Shown here one piece after another: positions 1-13,708 of a DNA stretch of 64,000 nt. The position numbers and the translations under genes were made by a program. The notes under the pieces are model-generated. The model saw only the letters and a list, made by a program, of their open reading frames with translations, did no database searches and had not been told where the DNA came from. This DNA comes from Microbacterium sp. zg-Y1090. GTDB lineage: Bacteria; Actinomycetota; Actinomycetes; Actinomycetales; Microbacteriaceae. Position 1 is the first letter of the stretch, and each line of letters begins with the position of its first letter. The DNA lies in assembly GCF_030246945.1 (NCBI RefSeq), contig NZ_CP126742.1:1488001-1552000 (forward strand), in the 5' to 3' direction.

Positions 1-975
1 GTCGAAGTGGGTGCGGCCGAGCTCCTCGACGGCGCGGTCGCTGGTCTCCTGCATCCACCGCTGCAGCGCCTCAGCGCCGTGCAGCTGCCGGGCGGGGTCT
101 GCCTCCAGCAGTGCCACGGCCTCTTCGACCGTCGCTCCGGGAGAGATCTGCGCGGCGATGGACTCCTGCTCGGCGACCATGCGCGCGAGCTCTTCGATCC
201 CCCACTCGTACGTCTCGTCGAGGTCGATCTCGGCGCCGAGGAAACGGCGCGAGTGCAGCGCATAGAGCTCACGGCCCACGGCATCCTGTTCGCTCGCCTC
301 GGGAGCGAGCTCGGAACTCAGGAACGACGACAGCGACTCGTAGGCGACGCGGGCGGCGTTGCTGTGGTCGGTGAGCTCACGCGCGAGGGATGCCGGCAGG
401 TGCCCCTCGGCGGGAGCGGCCTCGGCGGCGAACTCGGCGAAGAAGCCGTTGTCGTCGGTGTAACGGCCGATCTGGGTGATGACTTCGTGCACCTGACGGC
501 GTGCGGGGACGACACCCTCGGCGATACCCTCGCGCAGGGTCTCGATGTACCCCGCGATCGCCTGCGGCAGCGCCTTCAGTCGGGCGGAGACCACGGCCCA
601 GTCGTCGACGGTGTCAGTGGGCATGAGGTCGAATGCCTGGCGCAGGTCCTGCGCGGGCGAGGCGATGACGTTGAGGTCCCGCAGATGCGCCTTCGCCTCG
701 TGCAGCTCCAGCTGCAGGCGCAGCTCCCGGCTGAGGTCCTCCTTGGTCACCACGTCGATGTCGTCGACCGGTTCGGCGGACTCGAGCTCGGCGAGGGTCG
801 CCTGGGCGGCGGCCACCGAGCGCTCCGTACCCGCGGGCGACAGGTCGTCGAAGCGGTCGTTGTACTCGGTGCGGCCGATGTAGGTCGCCAGCATCGGAGA
901 CAGTTCGGCGAGCGTGTCCACCCATGCGTCCGCGATCTGGTCGATCCGGGTCGTGGGGCGTGAGGTGTCAGTCAT
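1..975 (-). CDS. DUF885 family protein, N-terminal part (runs off the window)
   Basis: The reading frame is open from an ATG at 975 to the window edge, giving 325 residues that begin MTDTSRPTTRIDQIADAWVD. The family's general pattern is visible: an N-terminal helical region with the phrase SPMLATYIGRTEYNDRFDDL followed by long amphipathic helices. DUF885 proteins are usually 500-600 residues and resemble zinc metallopeptidases with a C-terminal HExxH motif, which would lie outside this window, so catalysis cannot be judged. The gene is the first after polA on this strand and has its own leaderless promoter (TAGGCT six bases before the ATG). Function is unknown; peptidase activity is inference from family resemblance. 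Confidence 0.75.
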   Translation of the reverse strand, partial: MTDTSRPTTRIDQIADAWVDTLAELSPMLATYIGRTEYNDRFDDLSPAGTERSVAAAQATLAELESAEPVDDIDVVTKEDLSRELRLQLELHEAKAHLRDLNVIASPAQDLRQAFDLMPTDTVDDWAVVSARLKALPQAIAGYIETLREGIAEGVVPARRQVHEVITQIGRYTDDNGFFAEFAAEAAPAEGHLPASLARELTDHSNAARVAYESLSSFLSSELAPEASEQDAVGRELYALHSRRFLGAEIDLDETYEWGIEELARMVAEQESIAAQISPGATVEEAVALLEADPARQLHGAEALQRWMQETSDRAVEELGRTHFD

Positions 976-987
976 GCTCCGAGCCTA
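976..987 (-). promoter_or_regulatory. -10 element of a leaderless promoter, DUF885 gene
   Basis: On the minus strand TAGGCT (987-982) is followed by exactly six bases and then the ATG at 975. This fits the actinobacterial TANNNT -10 hexamer with transcription starting at the A of the start codon. No Shine-Dalgarno sequence is present, which agrees with a leaderless mRNA. Inferred from pattern only. Confidence 0.5.
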
Positions 988-1022
988 GAACGCCGTGGCA
1001 CGCAGACACGAACCGGCGCCGC

Positions 1023-3662
1023 TCAGTGACCTGCTTCGTCCCAGTCGGCGCCGCGGCCGATCTGCACATCCAGCGGCACCGACAGCTGCGCGGCATCCCC
1101 CATGCGGTCGCGCACGATCCGCTCGGCGGCATCCCACTCCCCCGGCGCGACCTCCACCACGAGTTCGTCGTGGATCTGCAGGAGCACGCGCGAGCGCAGG
1201 TTCTGCTCGGCGAACTCGGCATGGATGCGGAACAGCGCGATCTTCATGATGTCGGCGGCGCTGCCCTGGATGGGGGCGTTCAGCGCTGCGCGCTCGGCGT
1301 TCTCCCGCAGCACCCGGTTGGGGCTCGAGAGGTCGGGGAACGGGCGACGACGACCGAAGATCGTCTCGGTGTACCCGTCGATCTTCGCCTGCTCGACCGA
1401 TGAGCGCAGGTAGTCGCGCACCGCGCCGAAGCGGGCGAAGTACTCCAGCATCAGGCCCTTGGCCTCGGACTGCTCGATGCGCAGCTGCTTGGACAGCCCG
1501 AACGCCGACAGACCGTACACGAGGCCGTACGACATGGCCTTGACCTTCGTGCGCATCGCGGGGGTGACTTCCTCCGGCGTGACGCCGAACACCCGCGCGC
1601 CGACGAAGCGGTGCAGGTCCTCGCCCGAGTTGAACGCCTCGATGAGGCCGGGATCGCCCGACAGATGCGCCATGATGCGCATCTCGATCTGCGAGTAGTC
1701 CGCCGTCAGCAGCGTCTCGTAGCCTTCGCCCACCTCGAACGCGGCACGGATGCGGCGGCTCTCGGTGGTGCGGATCGGGATGTTCTGCAGGTTGGGATCG
1801 GTACTCGACAGGCGACCGGTCTGGCTGCCGGTCTGCACGTACGTGGTGTGGATGCGCCCGTCGTCGGCGATGGCGGCGTCGAGCGATTCGATGATCTGCC
1901 GCAGCTTGGTCGCCTCACGGTGCTGCAGGAGCAGGTCGAGGAAGGGATGCGGGTTCGTCTCCTGCAGATCGGCGAGCACGGCGGCATCCGTGGAGTACCC
2001 GGTCTTCGTCTTGCGGGTCTTCGGCAGCTGGAGCTGTTCGAACAGCACCTCCTGCAGCTGCTTGGGCGATCCCAGGTTCACCTCGCGCTCGATGGTGGCG
2101 TAGGCCTGCTGCGCGATCGTGTCGGCGCGCGCGGCGAGCTCGGCGGAGAACCCGGAGAGCTTCTCGTGCGAGACGCTGACGCCGGCCAGTTCCATGTCGG
2201 CGAGGGTCAGCAGCGTCGGCAGTTCGATGTCGGAGAGGACGGATGCCACACCCGCGGGCAGCTCGTCGCGCAGCGCATCGGCCACGCGCAGGGTGAACCA
2301 TGACACCTGGCCGGGCGTTGCGCCCTCCGTCTCGGGAACCAGCTGCGTGGGGTCCGCCTCGGGAAGCTTCTCACCCAGGTATCGGTCGACCAGATCGGCC
2401 AGGCTCTTGTCGGGGAAGCTCGGGCGCAGCAGCCAGCCGGCCACCAGCGCGTCGAAGACCAGGCCATCGACCACCGCGCCGGCACGGCGCAGCGCCTTCA
2501 CCTGCGACTTGGCGTCGGACATCACCTTCGGCGCCGTCGAGGCCAGCCACGGCAGCAGCACGGCTGTGGTCTCGTCGGTCCACGCCACCTCGACGGCGGC
2601 ATCGGCGGTCGCCAGGCCCACGCGGGCGGGCAGACCCCCTTCGACGGCGACGGTCAGGCCGACCTCACCCGCGGCATCGTCGAGCCAGGCCGCGAGTCCC
2701 GCGGCATCCGGTTCGACCGGCGTCGGCGCGGCCTTCGCGGGCGCCGCCTCGGGGCCGTCGCCGGGATCGATGACGCCCGCGGCCTCGAACACGCGCGGCA
2801 GCAGCGTGCGGAACTCCAGACGGGCGAAGATGTCGCGCACCGCCTGCGCGTCGAGGGGTTGCACCACCAGGTCCTGCGGCGTGACGGGCAGCTCGACATC
2901 GCGCAGCAGGCGGTTGAGGGTGCGGTTGCGGCGCACGTCGTCGAGGTGCTCGCGCAGGTTGCCGCCCACGACACCCTTGATCTCGTCGGCGCGCGCGAGC
3001 AGCTCGTCGAGCGAGCCGTACTGGGTGAGCCACTTCACCGCGGTCTTCTCCCCCACCTTCGGCACGCCGGGCAGGTTGTCGCTCGTCTCGCCGACGAGCG
3101 CCGCGATGTCGGGGTACATCTCCGGCGGCAGGCCGTACTTCTCCACGACCGCCGCGGGGTCGTAGCGCTTCAGCTGCGACACGCCCTGCACGCTGGGGTA
3201 CAGCAGCGTGATGTCGTCGTTGACGAGCTGGATGGTGTCGCGGTCACCCGAGCAGACCAGCACGTCGAAGCCGGCCTCGGCGCCCTCGGTGGCGAGGGTG
3301 GCGAGGATGTCGTCGGCCTCGAAGTCCTCCTTCTGCAGCACCGTGATGTTCATGGCCCGCAGACAGTCCTGCAGCAGGGGGATCTGGCCCTTGAACTCGG
3401 CCGGCGACTCCGAGCGGTTCGCCTTGTATTCGGCGTACTCGCGCGTGCGGAACGACTGGCGCGAGGTGTCGAAGGCCACCGCGACGTGCGTCGGCTTCTC
3501 GGCCTTCAGCAGGTTCACGAACATCGACAGGAAACCGTAGATCCCGTTGGTGTGCTGCCCGTCCTTGGTGGTGAAGTTGTCCACCGGGAGGGCGAAGAAC
3601 GCCCGATATGCCAGGGAATGGCCGTCGACGATCAGAAGGGTAGGCTTTGCGGCATCCGTCAC
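1023..3662 (-). CDS. polA: DNA polymerase I
   Basis: Fills gaps and removes RNA primers in replication and excision repair. The 879-residue protein has an N-terminal 5'-3' exonuclease domain (about 1-290, starting LLIVDGHSLAYRAFF), a middle 3'-5' exonuclease-like domain and a C-terminal family A polymerase. Motif A DYSQIEMR starts at residue 655, motif B has R704, K708 and Y712, and motif C HDE is at 831-833. The proofreading site looks dead: the position expected to carry DxE reads VAVEGG. Tyr712 sits where E. coli has Phe762. The start is GTG at 3662, preceded at six bases by TAGGCT, so it is probably leaderless. It is divergent from the thioesterase gene. Confidence 0.97.
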   Translation of the reverse strand: MTDAAKPTLLIVDGHSLAYRAFFALPVDNFTTKDGQHTNGIYGFLSMFVNLLKAEKPTHVAVAFDTSRQSFRTREYAEYKANRSESPAEFKGQIPLLQDCLRAMNITVLQKEDFEADDILATLATEGAEAGFDVLVCSGDRDTIQLVNDDITLLYPSVQGVSQLKRYDPAAVVEKYGLPPEMYPDIAALVGETSDNLPGVPKVGEKTAVKWLTQYGSLDELLARADEIKGVVGGNLREHLDDVRRNRTLNRLLRDVELPVTPQDLVVQPLDAQAVRDIFARLEFRTLLPRVFEAAGVIDPGDGPEAAPAKAAPTPVEPDAAGLAAWLDDAAGEVGLTVAVEGGLPARVGLATADAAVEVAWTDETTAVLLPWLASTAPKVMSDAKSQVKALRRAGAVVDGLVFDALVAGWLLRPSFPDKSLADLVDRYLGEKLPEADPTQLVPETEGATPGQVSWFTLRVADALRDELPAGVASVLSDIELPTLLTLADMELAGVSVSHEKLSGFSAELAARADTIAQQAYATIEREVNLGSPKQLQEVLFEQLQLPKTRKTKTGYSTDAAVLADLQETNPHPFLDLLLQHREATKLRQIIESLDAAIADDGRIHTTYVQTGSQTGRLSSTDPNLQNIPIRTTESRRIRAAFEVGEGYETLLTADYSQIEMRIMAHLSGDPGLIEAFNSGEDLHRFVGARVFGVTPEEVTPAMRTKVKAMSYGLVYGLSAFGLSKQLRIEQSEAKGLMLEYFARFGAVRDYLRSSVEQAKIDGYTETIFGRRRPFPDLSSPNRVLRENAERAALNAPIQGSAADIMKIALFRIHAEFAEQNLRSRVLLQIHDELVVEVAPGEWDAAERIVRDRMGDAAQLSVPLDVQIGRGADWDEAGH

Positions 3663-3674
3663 CCACCCAGCCTA
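3663..3674 (-). promoter_or_regulatory. -10 element of a leaderless promoter, polA
   Basis: TAGGCT (3674-3669, minus strand) then six bases (GGGTGG) then the polA GTG. This is the same geometry as ahead of the DUF885 gene, pdtaR, hisE and rarA in this window. The intervening GGGTGG is too close to serve as a normal ribosome binding site. Confidence 0.5.
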
Positions 3675-3710
3675 ACGAGCGGGTGGGACAGCCCGAACCG
3701 AGAGCAGGAC

Positions 3711-4133
3711 ATGACCGATCAGCACGCCGCGACGCAGCACGGACTCGAGTGGGTCGCCGAGCGCGGTATGGGGGCGCTGGCGGAGAAGATGGGCATCGAG
3801 TTCACCGAGTTCACGATCGAGCGGTGCGTCGCCACCATGCCCGTGGAGGGCAACACGCAGCCCGTCGGTCTGCTGCACGGCGGCGCGTACGTCGTGCTGG
3901 GCGAATCCCTCGGTTCGATGGCCGCCAACCTGCACGCGGGTCCGGGGCGCCTGGCGGTGGGCATCGACATCAATGCCACGCACACCCGCTCGGCCACCAG
4001 CGGCATCGTCACGGCGGTGTGCACCCCCATCCATCTCGGTCGCGCGATGACCGTGCACGAGATCGCGGTGAGCGACGAGGCCGGGCGACGCTGCTCGACC
4101 ATCCGCATCACGAACCTGATCAAGGACCTCTGA
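3711..4133 (+). CDS. PaaI/MenI-like hotdog-fold acyl-CoA thioesterase
   Basis: Predicted to hydrolyse an acyl-CoA thioester. The 140-residue protein is one hotdog domain with the family signature VGLLHGGAYVVLGESLGS (HGG then a catalytic Glu), followed by GIDINATHTRSATSG typical of the PaaI/YbgC-like fold. The length matches the 1,4-dihydroxy-2-naphthoyl-CoA hydrolase group, so a menaquinone role (MenI) is possible, but no men genes are nearby and the substrate is not proven. The start is ATG at 3711 with AGGA a few bases upstream. It is convergent with pdtaR across a strong two-way hairpin and divergent from polA. Confidence 0.85.
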   Translation: MTDQHAATQHGLEWVAERGMGALAEKMGIEFTEFTIERCVATMPVEGNTQPVGLLHGGAYVVLGESLGSMAANLHAGPGRLAVGIDINATHTRSATSGIVTAVCTPIHLGRAMTVHEIAVSDEAGRRCSTIRITNLIKDL

Positions 4134-4189
4134 GCGACCGCACCGGGGCCACTCCGAGCATCCCGCTCCCCCCGCGGCATCCGCCGCCT

Positions 4190-4255
4190 GAGACACCGCG
4201 AAAACGGCGGAGACCCCCCGCACCGCGAGGGGTCTCCGCCGTAAAGCGGTGTCTC
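4190..4255. terminator. bidirectional nested-stem terminator
   Basis: An outer arm GAGACACCGC (4190-4199) pairs with GCGGTGTCTC (4246-4255), and an inner arm GGCGGAGACCCC pairs perfectly with GGGGTCTCCGCC. It lies exactly between the convergent thioesterase gene and pdtaR and ends one base before the pdtaR stop codon. There is no long U-tract, as is common in high-GC actinobacteria. Function is inferred from structure and position. Confidence 0.8.
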
Positions 4256-4256
4256 G

Positions 4257-4874
4257 TTACTTCTTGGGGGCGAGCTGCTCGATGATCGCCTTGGCGACGT
4301 CCTGCATGGTCAGCCGGCGGTCCATCGACGCCTTCTGGATCCAGCGGAAGGCCTCGGGCTCGGTCAGGCCCATCTTCTCGTTGAGCAGGCCCTTGGCGCG
4401 GTCGACGAGCTTGCGGGTCTCGAAGCGCTCGACCATGTCGGCGACCTCGGCCTCGAGCGTGATGATCTGCTCGTAGCGTGCCAGGGCGATCTCGATCGCC
4501 GGCAGCAGGTCGTTGGGGGTGAAGGGCTTGACCACGTATGCGAGCGCACCGGCCTCGGTGGCCCGCTCGACGAGCTCCTTCTGGCTGAACGCCGTCAGCA
4601 GCACGACCGGCGCGATGTGCGCCTTGCTGAGCTTCTCGGCGGCCGAGATGCCGTCGAGCACGGGCATCTTCACGTCCATGATCACCAGGTCGGGCCGCAG
4701 CTCGGTCGCAAGCTGCACAGCCGTCTCGCCGTCTCCCGCCTCGCCGACGACGTCGAAGCCGTTGTCGCGGAGGATCTCCACGATGTCCAGGCGGATCAGC
4801 GATTCGTCCTCGGCGACCACGACGCGTCGCGGTGCCGTGGCCATGGGGGTGGCGTTCTCGTCCAACTCAGTCAC
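4257..4874 (-). CDS. pdtaR: ANTAR-domain response regulator, PdtaR-like
   Basis: Two-component response regulator expected to act on RNA rather than DNA, by antitermination. The 205-residue protein has a receiver domain (about 17-130) with acidic residues E22/D23, phospho-acceptor D67 in VIMDVKMP and K116 in VVKPF, then an ANTAR three-helix RNA-binding domain (about 140-200). Architecture and length match Mycobacterium tuberculosis PdtaR (Rv1626), whose partner kinase is PdtaS; no kinase gene is in the window. The start is GTG at 4874 with TAAGAT six bases upstream (leaderless); an internal ATG at codon 11 is the alternative. Confidence 0.92.
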   Translation of the reverse strand: MTELDENATPMATAPRRVVVAEDESLIRLDIVEILRDNGFDVVGEAGDGETAVQLATELRPDLVIMDVKMPVLDGISAAEKLSKAHIAPVVLLTAFSQKELVERATEAGALAYVVKPFTPNDLLPAIEIALARYEQIITLEAEVADMVERFETRKLVDRAKGLLNEKMGLTEPEAFRWIQKASMDRRLTMQDVAKAIIEQLAPKK

Positions 4875-4886
4875 CTGTCCATCTTA
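4875..4886 (-). promoter_or_regulatory. -10 element of a leaderless promoter, pdtaR
   Basis: TAAGAT (4886-4881, minus strand), then GGACAG, then the GTG start at 4874. The six-base spacing places the transcription start on the start codon itself and supports the upstream GTG over the internal ATG at codon 11. Confidence 0.5.
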
Positions 4887-4932
4887 GAGCCAGGTACGCC
4901 CCCGCCACTGCGGTATCGTCGTTCAGGCACCT

Positions 4933-5013
4933 GCCGGTGTGGCGGAATGGCAGACGCGACCGACTCAAACTCGGTTGTCTTCGGACGTGTGGGTTCGACT
5001 CCCACCACCGGTA
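4933..5013 (+). tRNA. tRNA-Leu (anticodon CAA)
   Basis: An 81-base cloverleaf. Acceptor stem GCCGGTG (4933-4939) pairs with CACCGGT (5006-5012, G-U at the first pair), with discriminator A5013. The anticodon stem ACCGA/TCGGT encloses loop CTCAAAC, giving anticodon CAA (reads UUG). A long class II variable arm and T arm GTGGG-TTCGACT-CCCAC follow. CCA is not encoded. The leucine identity rests on the anticodon, the long variable arm and A73. Confidence 0.95.
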
Positions 5014-5018
5014 CGAGA

Positions 5019-5060
5019 AAAGCAGAAGAGGGATGCCGGCCGGCATCCCTCTTCTGCTTT
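5019..5060. terminator. 42-bp perfect palindrome, two-way terminator of tRNA-Leu and pyk
   Basis: Positions 5019-5039 are the exact reverse complement of 5040-5060, with no unpaired loop in the DNA. It starts six bases after the tRNA and ends 12 bases before the pyk stop codon, so it can terminate both convergent units. The plus strand leads into TTT and the minus strand also ends in a short T run. The central bases contain GGATGCC and its complement. Confidence 0.8.
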
Positions 5061-5072
5061 CCGCCTCAGGCC

Positions 5073-6521
5073 TTACTGCTCGGCCTTGTAGATGGGCGCC
5101 TTGCCGTGAACGGCGTCGCCGACCTTGTGGATGCGGATGTCGTTGGTCGAGCCGATGATCCCGGGAGGGGATCCGGAGATCACGACGACCCGGTCGCCGA
5201 CCTCGGCCAGCTTGTGCGAGAGCAGGTAGTCGTCGACCTGGATGAACATGAGATCGGTGTGCGCGACGTGCTCGACGATGGCCGACTGCACGCCCCACGT
5301 GATCGCCATCCGGCGGCGGATCGCCGGCTCGGGCGTGAACCCGATCATGGGGAACTTGGGCCGCAGCCGCGACATGCGGCGTGCGGTGTCGCCCGACTCG
5401 GTGAAGATGCAGACGTACTTGGCGTCGACGAAGTCCGCGACCTCCATCGCGGCGAGGGTGATGGCCCCGCCCTGCGTGCGCGGCTTGGTGTTCAGCGGCG
5501 CGATGCGCTCCATGCCGTGCTCTTCGGTGGACTCGATGATGCGGGCCATCGTCTCGACGACGACGACGGGGTAGTCCCCGACGCTGGTCTCGCCCGAGAG
5601 CATGACCGCGTCGGCGCCGTCGAGCACCGCGTTGGCGACGTCACTGGTCTCGGCGCGGGTCGGCACCGGGTTGTTGATCATCGACTCGAGCATCTGCGTG
5701 GCGACGATGACGGGCTTGGCCATGCGGCGGCAGAGCTCGACCGCGCGCTTCTGCACGATCGGCACAGCCTCGAGCGGCAGCTCGACACCCAGATCACCGC
5801 GGGCGACCATGATGCCGTCGAAGGCGTCGATGATCTCCTCGAGGTTCTCCACGGCCTGCGGCTTCTCGATCTTGGCGATGACGGGCACGCGGTGCCCCTC
5901 CTCCGCCATGATCTCGTGCACGCGCTCGACGTCCTGAGCGCTGCGCACGAAGGACAGCGCGATGAGGTCGGCACCGGCGCGCAGACCCCAGCGGAGGTCT
6001 GCCTCGTCCTTCTCGGACAGGGCGGGGACGCTCACGGCGACCCCCGGCAGGTTGATGCCCTTGTTGTTGGACACCGGGCCGCCGACGATGACCTTGGTGG
6101 TCACGACGGGACCCTCGACCTCGGTCACCTCGACGCGCACCTTGCCGTCGTCGATGAGCAGGAAGTCGCCAGGGCTGACGTCGGCGGGGAGTCCCTTGAA
6201 GGTCGTCGAGACGATCTCCTTGGTGCCCTCGATGTCCTCGGTGGTGATCTTGAAGACATCGCCGACGGCGAGCTGGTGCGGTCCGTCGGCGAACTTGCCG
6301 AGGCGGATCTTCGGGCCCTGGAGGTCAACCAGCGCGGCGACGGCGCGGCCGGCATCCTGTGCGGCCTTCCGTACGTTGGCGAAGTTGTTCTCGTGGACGG
6401 AATAGTCTCCGTGGCTCAGGTTGAATCGCGCAACGTCGACACCCGCATCGATGATCGCGCGGACCATCTCGTAGGTGGACGTGGCGGGGCCGAGAGTGGC
6501 GACGATCTTCGCGCGTCTCAT
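5073..6521 (-). CDS. pyk: pyruvate kinase
   Basis: Converts phosphoenolpyruvate and ADP to pyruvate and ATP in glycolysis. The 482 residues cover the usual A/B/C domains. Seen: RFNLSHG (32-38), VDLQGPKIRLG with Lys71, AKIEKP around the catalytic lysine, VARGDLGVELP for metal and phosphate binding, and TRAETSDVANAV. Lys71 replaces the Glu of the GPEIR form, a change associated with potassium-independent enzymes. The ATG start is preceded by GGAG. It is monocistronic and convergent with tRNA-Leu; a TAGGCT about 50 bases upstream may be its -10 element. Confidence 0.97.
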   Translation of the reverse strand: MRRAKIVATLGPATSTYEMVRAIIDAGVDVARFNLSHGDYSVHENNFANVRKAAQDAGRAVAALVDLQGPKIRLGKFADGPHQLAVGDVFKITTEDIEGTKEIVSTTFKGLPADVSPGDFLLIDDGKVRVEVTEVEGPVVTTKVIVGGPVSNNKGINLPGVAVSVPALSEKDEADLRWGLRAGADLIALSFVRSAQDVERVHEIMAEEGHRVPVIAKIEKPQAVENLEEIIDAFDGIMVARGDLGVELPLEAVPIVQKRAVELCRRMAKPVIVATQMLESMINNPVPTRAETSDVANAVLDGADAVMLSGETSVGDYPVVVVETMARIIESTEEHGMERIAPLNTKPRTQGGAITLAAMEVADFVDAKYVCIFTESGDTARRMSRLRPKFPMIGFTPEPAIRRRMAITWGVQSAIVEHVAHTDLMFIQVDDYLLSHKLAEVGDRVVVISGSPPGIIGSTNDIRIHKVGDAVHGKAPIYKAEQ

Positions 6522-6575
6522 CGTGGATGTGCTCCGGTCTTTCGGGGTTGTGGCCTGCGTGCTGCCGGGTCCAGC

Positions 6576-8034
6576 CTACGCGGGCTGCAACCCGATCGCG
6601 ATGTCAGTGGGTCGCACGGGCGACGGCAGCTCGGTGGTGCCCATGAGGTGACGGTCCACTGCTGCGGCCGCGGCGCGGCCCTCGGCGATGGCCCAGACGA
6701 TGAGCGACTGACCGCGCCCGGCATCCCCGGCGACGAAGACGCCCGGGTGTGTCGCCTGGTAGTCCTCGTCGCGGGCGAGGATGCCGCGCGGGGTGAACTG
6801 CGCCTGCAGCTGCTCCTCGAGGTGCTCCCGCTCGGGACCGGTGAAGCCCATCGCGATGAGGACGAGGTCCGCGGGGATCTCCCGCTCGGTGCCGCTCTTG
6901 GGCACGCGGCGGCCGTCGACGTACTCGGTCTCCGCCACCCGCAGCGCGCGCACCTCGCCCACGTCGTTCCCGAGGAACTCGACGGTGGATGCCAGATATG
7001 CCCGCTCCCCGCCCTCCTCGTGGGCAGAGGTCACCTCGAACAGCGTCGGGGTCATCGGCCACGGCTGGTGGTCGGGACGGGCGGTGGGAGGCTGCACGCC
7101 GATCGCGAGGTTGGTCACGCTCAGCGCGCCCTGCCGGTGCGCGGTGCCGATGCAGTCCGCGCCGGTGTCGCCGCCGCCGATGACGATGACGTGCTTGCCC
7201 TGCGCGGAGATCTGGTGCGGCACCTGGTCACCGGCGACGGCCTTGTTCGATTCGACGAGGTACTCCATCGCGAAGTGCACGCCGGCGAGGTCGCGTCCCG
7301 GGATGGGAAGGTCCCGCGGCACCGTGGCGCCGGTGGCCACCACGACGGCGTCGTAGCGGGCACGCAGCTGGTCCCAGGTGATGTCCCTGCCGATCTCCAC
7401 GCCCGCGCGGAAGCGGGTGCCTTCGTCCTGCATCTGGCGCAGCCGCGCCTCGAGGTGGCGCTTCTCCATCTTGAAGTCCGGGATGCCGTAGCGCAGCAGC
7501 CCACCGATGCGATCGTCGCGCTCGAAGACGGCGACGGTGTGGCCGGCGCGCGTCAGCTGCTGTGCCGCGGCGAGGCCGGCGGGGCCGGAGCCGACGACGG
7601 CCACGGTCTTGCCGGTCAACCGCTCCGGCGGCTCCGGCTGGACCCAGCCGCGGGAGAACGCCTCCTCGGCGATCGACACCTCCACCTGCTTGATCGTGAC
7701 GGCGGGCTGGTTGATCCCCAGCACGCATGAGCTCTCGCAGGGGGCGGGGCACAGTCGACCGGTGAACTCCGGGAAGTTGTTGGTGGCGTGCAGCCGCTCG
7801 CTCGCGCTGCGCGTCTGACCGCGCCACGTGAGGTCGTTCCACTCCGGAATGAGGTTCCCGAGCGGGCATCCCTTGTGGCAGAACGGCACGCCGCAGTCCA
7901 TGCAGCGGCCCGCCTGGCGGCGGAGCACGGCGGAGTCGCCGGGCTCGTACACCTCTTTCCAATCGAGGATGCGCACCGGCACGGGGCGCCGCGGCGGCAG
8001 CTCGCGCTCGGTGACCTTCAAAAAGCCCTTCGGG

Positions 8035-8042
<8 letters not shown>
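6576..8042 (-). CDS. gltD: glutamate synthase (NADPH), small subunit
   Basis: Passes electrons from NADPH to the large subunit for reductive amidation of 2-oxoglutarate by glutamine. The 488 residues show an N-terminal [4Fe-4S] cysteine-rich region ([13 protein letters not shown] and CPAPCESSC), an FAD-binding [13 protein letters not shown], an NADPH-binding [11 protein letters not shown] and a C-terminal FAD contact in [11 protein letters not shown]. The GTG start at 8042 overlaps the gltB stop by eight bases, so it is translationally coupled to gltB. Confidence 0.96.
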
Positions 8043-12612
<4,570 letters not shown>

Positions 12613-12664
12613 ACCTGCCGTCCTCACTCTGAGACTCAAGACGGGACGACGTCGGCCCTGGCTG

Positions 12665-13654
12665 TTACTTGGCGGGAACTGCGCTTGTGGCTGTCTCCTC
12701 GGGGGCTTCGGACGCGGGGGGTGCGCTCACGTCGACGAAGTCCTCGCTGTTCTGCGATTGTACAGCCCCGTCGGGGTGCCACTGCCGGCCGGGAACGTAG
12801 ACCGACGGCTCCCACCCGGTGTGGCGGCGCTGCTGCACGATGATGATGGCGAGCCCCACCACGATGCCGAGGATCGCCGCCCAGACGTTGGTGCGCAGCC
12901 CGAAGAAGATCTCGCTGGGATCGATGCGGATCGACTCCCAGACGACGCGTCCTGCGCAGTACCACACCAGGTACAGGCCGAAGAGGCGGCCCCACTGCAG
13001 GCGGAGCTTGCGGCCTGCCCACAGCAGCACCACGACGCCCAGCAGGTTCCACAGCACCTCGTACAGGAACGTGGGGTGGAAGAGCGTCCCCTCGGGGAGG
13101 CCGGCGGGCCAGGCGGCGTTGGGGTAATCGATCTCCAGACCCCACGGCAGGTCGGTGGGCACGCCGTAGAGCTCCTGGTTGAACCAGTTGCCGAACCGAC
13201 CCAGTGCCTGTGCGAGCAGCAGGCCGGGCGCCAGGGCGTCGGCGAAGCTCCAGAATCGCAGACCGGTCCAGCGGCATCCGATCCAGGCGCCGACCGCACC
13301 GCCGATGAGCGCGCCGAAGATGGCGATGCCTCCGTCCCAGACGTTCCAGATGGCATCCTGCTCGAAGGGGTTCCACCACTGCCGACCCTCGGCGAAGTAG
13401 AAGCCGGGGTGCGTGGCCACGTGGAAGATGCGGGCTCCGACGATGCCGAGGATCACGGCGGGAAGGGACACGTCGATGACGACCCAGGGCTCCGCGCCCC
13501 GCTTGGTGAGCCTGTGGTTCGTGAGCAGGACCGCGGCGATGATGCCGGCGATGATGCACAACGCGTAGAAGTAGATGCGCAGCGGACCGAGCTCCCAGTA
13601 GCTGACCGAGGGGCTGGGAATGCTGGCGACGACGCTCGCGGCGGCGGTGATCAT
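12665..13654 (-). CDS. lgt: prolipoprotein diacylglyceryl transferase
   Basis: Integral membrane enzyme that moves diacylglycerol from phosphatidylglycerol to the lipobox cysteine of prolipoproteins. The 329 residues contain about seven hydrophobic segments, the signature [13 protein letters not shown], and HPTFLYE. The last 50 residues are a hydrophilic, acidic and Ala-rich tail typical of actinobacterial Lgt. It follows trpA by 54 bases; TAGACT over the trpA stop codon could be its own -10 element. The trp-lgt-gltB order is the usual neighbourhood in this group. Confidence 0.96.
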   Translation of the reverse strand: MITAAASVVASIPSPSVSYWELGPLRIYFYALCIIAGIIAAVLLTNHRLTKRGAEPWVVIDVSLPAVILGIVGARIFHVATHPGFYFAEGRQWWNPFEQDAIWNVWDGGIAIFGALIGGAVGAWIGCRWTGLRFWSFADALAPGLLLAQALGRFGNWFNQELYGVPTDLPWGLEIDYPNAAWPAGLPEGTLFHPTFLYEVLWNLLGVVVLLWAGRKLRLQWGRLFGLYLVWYCAGRVVWESIRIDPSEIFFGLRTNVWAAILGIVVGLAIIIVQQRRHTGWEPSVYVPGRQWHPDGAVQSQNSEDFVDVSAPPASEAPEETATSAVPAK

Positions 13655-13708
13655 GGTGAACCGTGTCCTTGCGTTCGGAGTGCCGGCGCCACGCCGGCGG
13701 GGGAAAGT

